Of a stretch of DNA of 64,000 bases, positions 35,641 through 45,726 are shown one piece after another. Both the position numbers and the translations under genes were made by a program. Numbering within the stretch: the stretch's first letter is position 1; every line of letters begins with the position of its first letter. The stretch is taken from NCBI GenBank assembly GCA_023678885.1, contig CM043001.1, forward strand, positions 4,226,001 to 4,290,000. The letters run 5' to 3'. Origin of the DNA: Pogostemon cablin. Its lineage: Eukaryota; Streptophyta; Magnoliopsida; Lamiales; Lamiaceae. The notes beneath the pieces were generated by a model. It was given only the letters and a program-made list of their open reading frames with translations. It was not told the origin of the DNA and ran no database searches.

Positions 35641-37215
35641 GGCACATGAGTAGTGAGAAAATCGGGTACCACAAAGGGATAAAGACGATAAATGGCATAC
35701 AACCTGAATAGATATATCGAAATTGATCTAAAACAATCATCAAATTAATTAACTGGTATTTAAAATTATAAAAATATTCTCAATCTATAGGTTGAGACAA
35801 CTCTTTGGTTTATCCAAGTTCTTTCACTCTGAAAAATCCGTCATTTTGGCATGAGTTAGCTTATATAAACTTCTTAGACATTCCAAACTTAAACCATTCA
35901 CATACACATAATTTTCATTCTTCTTCAGGAAGAAATAGCAAATTAAAATATAGCATATCCATATTAACTGTTTCAAGGTCTTTCAATGACCAATATTATA
36001 GCTATATGTTGTGATAATTCATTCTCATCCAAATTGATAAGATTTAATCCTTCGTGGATTTTCATGTAAATCATATAATGATGTATATTTACTGCATATC
36101 TAAATATATTGAAATTGTCATATAAATTAAGTAGCGAAACATAATGTATAATGGGAGAGCATATATCATTTATATATTGGGCATCTGCAAGAACCCTTTG
36201 AGCTTTAACTGATCACCACTTTATCATTCATATGTCCTTCTGGGACAAATTTTTATATCATTCTAGATAACATTCAAATAAATATTTAACGAGTTAAGCT
36301 CAATCTCAATGCTTTATTCTATCTTACCAAATATTTGTGCTTCTGGCACTTTGATATCAAATATAAGTTCTGGATCCAGATTATTATTTAAGATAGTAAA
36401 AGCAATTAAAGAAGCAAACGTGTTGTCGACAACTTTCTATTTTAATTCATATTTCTCCCAAAATCTATAATGATTTCTGTATTTATATAACTAGATCCTC
36501 ATCATTTTTCAATATGTTTGAATCTAGCCATTTCGCATACCCAGTATTTTAGTTATTTTGATGCACGTGCGAATTTACTGGGTATTTGTCTTCTGGAAAA
36601 ATCTATTTAAGTTAGTTTTCGTTATCAAAATAAACTCTTCATATAATTTTGGAAGTGATTATTTATTCTTAAAATTAATTTCGCGGATATTTAATTTTGA
36701 AATCTAAATCCTTTCCCGCTTCTAGCATTGATAAATAATTATTTAAAGTATTATGTCCCTGGGGAACTCCACTTCTAGTGTTGCATTGATAATAAATTTA
36801 AGGGACTTTGTCACTTCATCATGATAGTTTGACAGTTTATTTGCTATTGCAAACTAATAATCTTTTGAACTTCTGGTTCAATCAATCTAGTGCAAAATAA
36901 TAGAATTTCTCGGCATTCACATAAATGGGCTTAAATCTCCCCCTAATGCCGTGAAATAATTTTTATTAAATGTGCAATTAGCGTACTAATATGTATTGAT
37001 TCCCTATTTTTTGGGTTTTATAGAAATTAACGGATAACTATCATTAGAATGCCCATTGAAGTACGCTATGTGGTGATTTAAAATACTAATTGCACAATTC
37101 AAATTTTGCAGATGGGAAATGTTTAAGGCTTCTGGCCATGATTGGGCAGCACTAGTAAAGGGGGTATAATTATGATATGCAGGAGCCAGAACTTGTGTTT
37201 AGTTATTCCAAATTC
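35641..37215. other. Old, decayed retroelement sequence with mini-hairpins
   Basis: AT-rich, no coding frame I can support. It holds several short hairpins of the form arm-TTCTG-arm, for example at 36233-36247, 36337-36349, 36865-36881 and 37127-37137. The solo LTR at 37221 inserted into it, since its flanks carry the same CCCAA. Confidence 0.4.
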
Positions 37216-37220
37216 CCCAA

Positions 37221-38900
37221 TGACTTGTTCGTATGTTCTCAACACATAACTTTAATCCCCAAGTGTGAAGGATATCAATTGTAGTTTCGAAGGTGACCAA
37301 GTTATTATCGTACCCAAGAGACGGATAAATATCAATTCAATTATATTCTAGTAAACTAAGACTATTTAGAAATATAATTATGTTGAAATTGAGTAGGAAC
37401 TATTAATCGAAATAACAAAAGAAAAGATAGAAGGTTGTGGTCAAGTAAGATGATAGGTAGTTCGTCAGGTCATCCGGTTTCATTCATTAATTCATACTTT
37501 TGTGTGTCGATGTCCGACTCTGCCTTGTGGTTTATGGACGCATCACTAACCCATGCAAATCTACTCTATAGACACAAGTAGATAAGCGTTTGACACGTGT
37601 GAATTTTCTCGGAGCAAGATGTATACTTTACCCCCCTTTCTAGGTACTATCATAATCAATTATTTCCCGTGCACTTAGTACTCTAACCCGATTTGATCTC
37701 CCTTTGTAGGTATTATAAAGTTATACTCTTTATCCTACTTGTTAACCCGAATTCAATTCAATTAACAAATATTCATATAAGACGGTTCTAATAAGACTTC
37801 GGAATTTCTTCACTTAGAATTATAACAATAAACCCTGCTCAGTAGTGAACGCACTCAACCAATAACCATGTTATGCATTCAGACTCTACACAACGATTAT
37901 TGATGCACAAAACAACTATGAGTATGGATTAAAAACGTGCAATCTTATACAAACTAAACAACAAGTAGTGTTGTACGGAGTATACACACGAAAGATAAAT
38001 CAACTCATGAAACCTTCATAATCCTAGAACTACCGAAGCGGCTCTAGCCCATGATTGATCTAGGAACAATCATGGTTAGATGGACCGATCTTACTTGAAC
38101 CTCCAGCGGAGCTCTGTCACAGCCCTCCGGATGGTGGAAGATCTTCTCCTCCAATCCACGTCTCCTTATCTCCTTATGATTCTTGATCAAAAGCTCTCTC
38201 TTCTTGGACTGCATGAGCCTTCTTTTATACTTGTAATCACGTCTCTAGGGCTTGGAATGGGCTTTTCAAGTGATCCCATGCGTTTTGGCCTCGAAAGATC
38301 CGGATAAGGTAAGTTTTCGCACGTATGTTCGACCTTGTCAAACAGGTCGAACCACTGGCCACAGGTCGAACCCCAAGTCGAACCCCGCTACTGGAAGAAT
38401 TCTGCACTGGTTCGACCTCTTGAACAAGTCGAACCTCTCAGGACTTGGTCGAACCCTAGGTCGAACCTCATCACTGGACAATTTCTGCTCTTGGTTCGGC
38501 CAACCGTCAGGTCGAACTCCCAACGTCGTGGTCGAACCAGCTTCTCACGAACTGGTTCGACCATGGTTCGACCTGATGAACAGGTCGAACCCCTCGAGTC
38601 GTGGTCGAACCTACTTCCTTCACTTCTCCAACACTGGTTCGACCTGCTGGAGAGGTCGAACCCTCCTCCAACAAGTCGAACCCACCTCTTTTTTTGGCGG
38701 TTCGCATGGCTTCGACTCCGTCTCTTCGATTCTTGGCACTTTCACTTCGATTTCGCTGTTCAAACCACTCAAAGAGATCCAATAACACCTGATTCATGCT
38801 AATTCACGATATGTATAGGTTTTCCACCTATTTCCACCTTCAAACCCTCTAAAACTAGCACAAAACATGATGTTAAACTTGTGAATTTATACACTCATCA
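37221..38900 (-). mobile_element. Athila-type solo LTR
   Basis: A 1680 bp LTR on the minus strand. Its left end shares ttctcaacacataactttaatcc with the complement of the Athila-A LTR 3' end, and its right end acactcatca is the complement of TGATGAGTGT. CCCAA flanks it on both sides (37216-37220, 38901-38905), so the insertion is complete and the interior was lost by LTR recombination. On the minus strand a TATA box tataaaaga lies at 38222-38230, close to the promoter-distal end of the motif cluster. Confidence 0.92.
38328..38682. repeat. GGTTCGACC/GGTCGAACC cluster in the solo LTR
   Basis: About sixteen copies in mixed orientation over 355 bp. Open frames across it (such as 38252-38785) arise because the repeat lacks stop codons. 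Confidence 0.92.
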
Positions 38901-38905
38901 CCCAA

Positions 38906-39196
38906 ATATCAATTTTTGGAATAAAATATTCACTACGTGTGAACATATAATATTGGATGTTCCACTTTTTTAATATTATCAGTTGATATCAATTCCAATT
39001 GACTAAATCAAATATTCAATATTTGAGCTCTTCATATGTAATTTCATTTATATTAATGCACTATGAAAAAAAATGTATTTATTCAGTGGATACATCAATA
39101 AAATATTTTGGTCATCACATTAGAAAATTTGACCAATTTTTCTCCTTGAATCTTTTGAACATATTAGGAGAAATAATTCCAATTTTAGTATGTAAA
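38906..39196. other. Continuation of old AT-rich repeat
   Basis: Follows the right CCCAA flank of the solo LTR and is presumably continuous with 35641-37220. No gene. Confidence 0.4.
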
Positions 39197-39198
39197 TA

Positions 39199-39436
39199 CT
39201 CCCTCCGTCCCGTTTCAATCTTTACGTTTCTATTTTGCGCGTCTCATTTCAATGTTTATGTTTTCCTTTTTGGAATATGGGATTCACCTAAAATAATTAA
39301 TATATCATCAAACACTAATACACCTACCCACTTTACATTAAATATTATATATTTCCACCCACTATCTATTAAAATATTATATTCCTTCATCAACGTGCAA
39401 AAAGCAAACGTAAAGATTGAAATGGGACGGAGGGAG
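39199..39436. mobile_element. Stowaway-like MITE (Tc1/mariner type)
   Basis: 238 bp with terminal inverted repeats starting ctccctccgtcccgtttcaa and ending in its complement, between two TA dinucleotides (39197-39198, 39437-39438). This is the classic form of plant Stowaway elements. The ORF reading through it is not a gene. Confidence 0.93.
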
Positions 39437-39438
39437 TA

Positions 39439-40019
39439 TCATACCATAAATATTCCACATAAACTTGTCATTTCATATCTCATGACTAAAAGAATTTAAA
39501 TTATCTGGCTCATTGTTTGCCCAAAATAACCCAATTATGCCATAATTTAAAATTGTTGGGTTTCAAATATAAATATCACAACAATATATATATCCAACTA
39601 TCGACTTATAAGATATATATGATTTAGACAATATAATTTAACAACATATATAAACACAAGAATAAAAATATAACATCATAAAAAAAATCATGTTTGAACA
39701 AATATTTTTACAAATATGTAAAGTTCTTTAAGAATATATGTAATGTAATATAGTTAAAGTGTTTAGCATTTTTTAAAAAAATCTCAAAAAATTAAAATTA
39801 TACTTGGTCATAATGATTTTCGAGCTTAAGTCCCAAATTATCATCATTGACTAGGTCAATATTTTTATTTGCTTCAGGCAAATAAATATATTTATTTATT
39901 CCGCAAATGTCCTTTTTTCGCATATTTTGATATTCCACAATCAAGGTGTCCCATATATATTAAAGCAATGACTATTTTATCAACATCTATAATAAATTTG
40001 TTTATTTAGAGTGTTTGTC
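39439..40019. other. AT-rich intergenic sequence
   Basis: No gene. It has one mini-hairpin with arms TTTGC/GCAAA and loop TTCAG at 39868-39882. Confidence 0.5.
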
Positions 40020-40870
40020 TATTTTCTTATGGAGGGCAACTTGAAATACCTCGAACACTTTGAATAAGACCTTTAATAAGTCCAATGTAAATTTCATCGA
40101 CCACACTATGGGGAGGCCAATGTGAATTCACTCTTCCACTATGATTATTTCTTACTTTTCATATGTCCCTTCCACTTCAAGTATAATTCTACTAAAATGT
40201 ACCATATGTCTTCAGGCACCATTTCTGAACCAATTTGTCTAGTAGTATGGATTTTCATTAACGATTGATTATGATTTTCAACTAACAGTAATGCATAAAT
40301 AAACTCTAAATATCTAGTATAATTTTTTAGCTCTTTACTATTGCTGAAGTACGAGGTTAGTAGCATGGAAGGTGGAAATATTTCTCCTATCAATTCAGAT
40401 TTTGTAATGTTTTGCTGAAGAGTTTATTTAAATCTTTAACCCCTATAACTTTGTGGAGGTCAACTTGTACTATCTCGACCACTTTAATAAAATCTTTAAT
40501 GAGATCAATTTAAATTTTCTTGACTACTACGAGGAGGCCAATGTGAATTTACCTTCAACTATAACTTTTTCTTACTCTTCCTCTGTCCTTTCATGCCAAA
40601 TATAATTAATACAATCATTTGGGAATATACCATGTGCTTCAGGCACAAATTTTGAATCAATTAGTCTAACATTATGATTTTTTTTTACTATTAATTATAT
40701 TTTTCTGCAACCAATAGTGCAAAAATAAGCTCTGAATACTTAATATAATTTTTAACTCTGAGCTGCTTCTGGAGTATGAGTTTGCTAGCATGGAAGGTGG
40801 AAAGGGTTTTATCAATCGATTCTAATTCTGTAATATTCTGCTTACAGAGTTTTAGACAATATTGTGTAAA
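40020..40870. repeat. Two diverged direct repeats of about 425 bp
   Basis: Blocks tggaggtcaacttg, aggccaatgtgaatt, cttcaggcac and ctagcatggaaggtgga occur in the same order at 40028-40380 and 40455-40800. The repeats are much diverged. No coding function seen; it may be part of the old element that surrounds the solo LTR. Confidence 0.65.
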
Positions 40871-42432
40871 GTGGAATTTTATTTTTTAACGGATTTAAAA
40901 TCTTGAAATCTTTGCTTGCTGATCAAAGTGTTCCTTCAGGGACTGTCATAAAATAACATGATCTTTTTCTTTGTTCAAATGATGACGAAAATTTTTTTAG
41001 TATTTTGGTCTTTTAGGCCGGAGTACATTCAGCTTTTGAAAATAATAGCTTCACTTAAAAATCAGGAGATGAATTCTAACGCCTAAAGTTGCTTTAGACT
41101 AAATAGGTATTGACATCAAAGATTAGCTTGACATATTCTCTTTTAGTGATATCAGATATTTTTCAATGTATTACAATTATTTAAAATAATGCATCTTATA
41201 AATCCATGTCAAATTTCATGTGTACATCAAGAAATAAATATTATGAGATTTGCTTCTTAATTGTTTGGAAAATATATCTTATCATATACTATTTAAAATC
41301 AAATAAAATCAAGATAATTTTCTACTAAATTAAAAATCTTAATCCAAAACAATTAAAATAGTACTTTTCTAATTTAATTTTGTATAATATACGCATATGG
41401 AATTAATCCATGTATCTCACCGGCAGAATTGCCTATTGGCACTTAATTAAAATCAGGTTATTAATGGCTCTAATTTCTAATAAAGGCATGATTATGTATA
41501 CAAGTCAATGAATACTACACTTATCATGAAACACAGGCCGTGTGTTATATGACTATTCAAAAATTGTACCATAAATAATTTTAATTTTATCTTATATACA
41601 CATAAAAAATATTCAAGAATTTCATGATCTAATTTTCATATAAACTTGTTTCGTAATTCAAGAGAATGGTATAAATTGATACACATATTCCAAAAATATC
41701 ATGCCTTATATATTTTTTTATCCAAAATTAACATATAGATTATAGAAAAAAAAAGCCAACATAATAATACAAATAAAAAGAAAAAATAGTATATTCACCG
41801 AAATCATATTGCGACATATTCATACATGATTAAAGTTAATGTAATGTTATATCCCTAAGCATGGAATAACATATATATCACAATTCTGACTAATTGTGAT
41901 ATCAGGTTCACAACCATTCCATCCAAAGTCAACCAAGCCTCTCTTAAATGATTTCCCTATGAGCAATTGCATCCTTATAGTTAATTGATCAGTTATAACG
42001 TAGGGATCACCTTAATAACAATAAGATGGAATAAGCTCTAATTCAACCCCAAACAAGCTACAAGGGCTTTAGGAAATAAATAATAAACTACTGACTAGGG
42101 AAGATGATCCAATTTTCCAATATATTTTTTTCCCGATCGTGCAGATAAAGCAATTTGCAATTTTCAAAGCAAAATTCATCAATTAAATTCTAATAAAAAT
42201 GATGATAGTTAATAAACATCGGCCAAACATGGTTTTCGTGGATCGAAAACTCACGATAGAAAAAATTGTAATAAAAATTTATTTATTTATTTATTTTAAA
42301 TTAAAAAAAATGAGTTTCAAGTTAATAGATTCATAATCAAACAAATTTTAATTTGATTTCAATTACAAATATTTAAAATTTAAATATACCTTGCAAAAAA
42401 GACACGATTCTTTTCTAGAGATTTCCTCCGAT
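40871..42432. other. AT-rich intergenic sequence, no gene
   Basis: Long AT-rich stretch with stops in all frames. One mini-hairpin TCC-TTCAG-GGA at 40932-40942. If the LTR at 42467 belongs to a minus-strand Copia, this would be its decayed interior, but I find no polyprotein motif. Confidence 0.5.
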
Positions 42433-42466
42433 TGATAGCTCAATTGATTAGAGCGTGCTGATAACG
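42433..42466 (-). promoter_or_regulatory. Half-tRNA-like primer site (tRNA-Ile 5' half)
   Basis: The plus strand reads tagctcaattgattagagc followed by gtgctgataacg, close to the D-arm and anticodon stem-loop of plant tRNA-Ile(AAU), and stops just past the anticodon loop where the LTR begins. The minus strand is then a primer-binding site (TTATCAGCACG core) for the cut 5' half of that tRNA. It is not a tRNA gene, because there is no T-arm or 3' acceptor strand. Confidence 0.6.
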
Positions 42467-42678
42467 TGTTGTAAAGAAATAAGAGAGACATGGAGAAGAA
42501 GAAGAATACAGTAGTAGGGAGAAAGAGAGATTTTTATTAATGGTGTTGTCTGTAAGTGTACATAACTCTAATGTTCTCACTTTTAAAATAGAGGAGAGAA
42601 AATGATACAATAATAAATAAACATTCTTCCTATTTTAATGACAAAAGGAGTAATTTCCATATAAAACATTTCACAACA
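42467..42678 (-). mobile_element. Short Copia-type LTR (212 bp)
   Basis: Bounded by TGTTGTAAAG and TTCACAACA, which are short inverted ends, with the half-tRNA primer site directly on its left. That makes it the 5' LTR of a minus-strand Copia. The other LTR was not found. Confidence 0.55.
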
Positions 42679-45327
42679 GTAATGTGATTTTTTTCGGTTC
42701 ATTTTAATTTAAAATTTTTTAATTTCAATATAATAATGAATAATTCATGTAGATTAATTGCTGTATGTTAAAACTTCTTTATGTAAAATATTTTTCACCG
42801 CTCTATATTAAAACTTCTTTATGTAGAATAATTTTCATGATCTAACTTAGACATTTGTGAATACTAGTGTGAATAAGTAGGTGTATGACTTGACTGTAAG
42901 TTAAGACGTGAATAATAAGAGAATACTTATTAAGAGATCATATTACTCAAAGACAAACTATTACATTTTTTTTTCATTTTAATTGGATTGACAAACTGTA
43001 AAATTTGGAGAGTTTAAATAGCTTAGAAGACTATAAAAAAAGATAGTAAACAACTAAGAGATCACTGGATGCAACAAAAAAATACCTGACCACAAGAGCG
43101 TAAAAAACAGATAAGCCTATCATATTAAATTATTATCAATTCATCATAGATTGCCATTTTTTCCTTTAAAATTTTTTTTATCAAAGAGCATAACTTAAAA
43201 GAGGAAATATATAAGAGCTTTAGCAAATTGATCCAATAGGATGGGATCAATATGAGAAAATGACAATGTATGATGGCCAAAAAAAAAAAAAAGTTGTGTA
43301 TCTCTTCCCAAACACAACCAAGCTGATGAAGAATGCAAAAGTAGTTTTATAAAGCTTAAGTACCTATATGTGTCTTAGATCCACTAGGCAGATTAGAATG
43401 CACTTTAGAAATAACAATTCATTTGTTGGTCATTATAGCCAACAAGGAAAAATAGAGAGCAACTCCACATGCACTAATTTTGATGGAGCATGGGGATAAG
43501 TCAGGCTTTGAGTTGAAGAACCCAAGCCTAATTAACTAAGGTGAAGTCTGCAGCCTAAGCATAACCTATTATTGACCACAGGTTGTTTCTAAGGCCCGAC
43601 GACTTGCCTTGAGGCATGTTTAAAAGGTACTAAATGTAATCGAACAATTTTAAACTACAATAAACACAATTATAACTATTATTTGTAGGTCCAAGCTAAA
43701 CAAATGATCTAAAAGAAATGCTGCCCAACGACCTTGGAAGTATAAGTCCTTGCGTATCTATACATTACATATGAATGACTGTCCATAAGGCAAATCACTC
43801 AGCAAAATGGCTCGTAAAAGTAAAAGACACGGGAACTACATTCTAAGAAATCCAAAGCACAAAAAGTGAAATGATGTAAAACAGAGTTATCTAATCATTA
43901 GAAGTGGGAAAGCAACAATATTTCCAGTAACAATAAAGGGAAATGGAATCACAACATTGTCATTAAATCATGGGAAATACCCAGAACTGCCCCTTTTAAG
44001 TAGAAATGTATCTATAATTGCTGCACAGTTCACTGTTATCTTATTATATTTCTAATGCATTACCAAAGCCATCCATCAAGATCAGAAAAAAGTTATTCCA
44101 CAATTCATTCAGCAAGTAAAATTATCAAACGATAGGAAAGACCATACCTTCTTGCTCAAAACTCAATCAGATACATAAACTCATGCATTAATCTATGAAA
44201 TCATTGATGGGTACACTGAAGAACCAACAACTGACTGCATACATTATAAAAGATAATTAGAATTCTGAAAATGCACTAAAATCAGCTGCACACGTGTAAA
44301 ATATCATCATTGTTGGGGTGGGGGTCTAGAAAAGACCCCAACCTCATTACCCCATTTGACTGAAAGGCCTTAAACCATTAACAGGCCATATCTCCATAAA
44401 AATTAACCATAACCGAAAATCAATTCAAAAGGCAATTAACAGAGCATATCCCCATAAAGATTAACCGTAACCCAAAAAAAATTCCAATGTTCCAATCCCA
44501 TTTACAAAATGAACTCAAATCATGTTCTTCAAACAAAGAGGAGAAGTACCTCATACTCCGTAAACAGAAAACCTAATAAACTATATAAATTTTTTAGGGG
44601 AGGAATGGTCGCTTCTTGCATAAATAGCAGGCGAATAGCGGTGAACTAACAAACTCAACAAGAGAATGATAAAATGCACCAATCAGTATACACAAAAAGC
44701 GAGGGCCTAACAAACAATGAGAAGCTTGGGTATTACATTAACCCCACCTATAAACAGTTCATCATGTTTGCAGAAGTAACAACGTAGCAAATCTCATAGG
44801 ATATCTTATAAATTTTTTGAAATTGCACAACAGATAATGGGCAGTTACTATGGGAGCAGTATTAGCTTCTGTTTTTCAGTTTCCTATTCTGCAGCACAAC
44901 CAAGAAACGTTAAAAGAATAACATTCTATGAAATTTAATGGGTGCACACCAAAATCAATCTGGACTTATGCGTGGTTGATTGAGAAGGCGTAAGGTTAGT
45001 TACACGAATTTCGTCACTTGAAACATAATTGCAGTGGCACAAATTGTGAAGAACCTCAGAACTGAGTGGATGAAGCCTTGGAGCGCCATTAACGGCTGCG
45101 GTGCTGTAATACAGAAAAGAGCATGGGTGAGAAGGGCAAAATTTAAACTGCTTACATAAGTTAGGAGTGGACACGAGGGGAGATAGATGTGCCAACATTT
45201 TTTTGTCAAATTGTAAAAAGCAAAGTTGATGAAGACATTGACAAACATGATCATCAGCCCAAAAATTGTGTGACATGTTAAATAAAGAAAAAAAAAGAAT
45301 TAATTTCGACAAACGTACCTAAGGATC
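42679..45327. other. Intergenic, no gene recognised
   Basis: AT-rich with short frames only. A minus-strand frame at 44935-45312 is longer than its surroundings but shows no domain I know and runs on downstream of the protease pseudogene stop. It is left uncalled. Confidence 0.5.
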
Positions 45328-45569
45328 CTAATCAAGGACCACGTAAAACTCAATCACGTGCTCTTTGTAGATCTTAAAGAAGCCATAATATCCCGTTCTT
45401 CTCCATACGAATCTTTCATCATTTAATATTTTAGCCCGTCATTTTGCCTAGCCCCATGCCCAATGCATGTAATGTAATGAGCATTGTGATTTTTGTAATC
45501 ATATGCACTTGACCATATCAAATCAAAATCCTCCTTACTGTGCATGCAAATTTCAGTTGGCCGTTCTTC
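45328..45569 (-). pseudogene. Papain-like cysteine protease (C1A) pseudogene, C-terminal exon
   Basis: The minus strand, after an acceptor site (gtttcag ends at 45570), encodes NHNAHYITCIGHG then NDGLKY. This matches the active-site histidine region of C1A proteases (usual form NHAVLVVGYG..GxxYW). The place of the usual W-x-x-K-N-S-W-G has a TAA, then MMKDSYG with Asp for the active-site Asn, and after a frameshift GYYGFFKIY fits the usual WGExGYxxI end. The stop is at 45328-45330. The Trp loss, Asn change and shift make it a pseudogene. The exon before it is at 48150-48274; the intron between them took the Copia-B insertion. Confidence 0.6.
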
Positions 45570-45641
45570 CTGAAACATAAAATAACAATAAGATAACTTA
45601 ACAGTATGAATTTAAAAACTAAAAAGCAAAGGATGACTTAC

Positions 45642-45726
45642 GGTTGGAAAGAACCAGATGTATTCCATTGTATTTATTCTTTAATTGCTTGATTAGATTA
45701 GATTTTAATTATCTAAATTAGGAGTA
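45642..45726 (+). mobile_element. 5' LTR remnant of Copia-B
   Basis: Matches the first 85 or so bases of the 3' LTR (47918 onward: ttggaaagaacca, then the tattccattgtattt block) and stops at aattagga, where integrase sequence starts. Confidence 0.88.

Noticed and set aside
8087..38682. CRISPR-like array
   Set aside because: Words occur in both orientations with irregular spacing, inside retrotransposons of a plant nuclear genome.
38999..39499. 166-codon plus-strand ORF
   Set aside because: It runs through a Stowaway MITE and AT-rich sequence and has no domain.
42433..42478. A tRNA-Ile gene
   Set aside because: Only the 5' half is present, with a 3-base deletion in the anticodon stem and no T-arm; better explained as a primer site next to an LTR.
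44935..45312. 125-codon minus-strand ORF as a gene
   Set aside because: No domain recognised; it lies downstream of the stop of the protease pseudogene.
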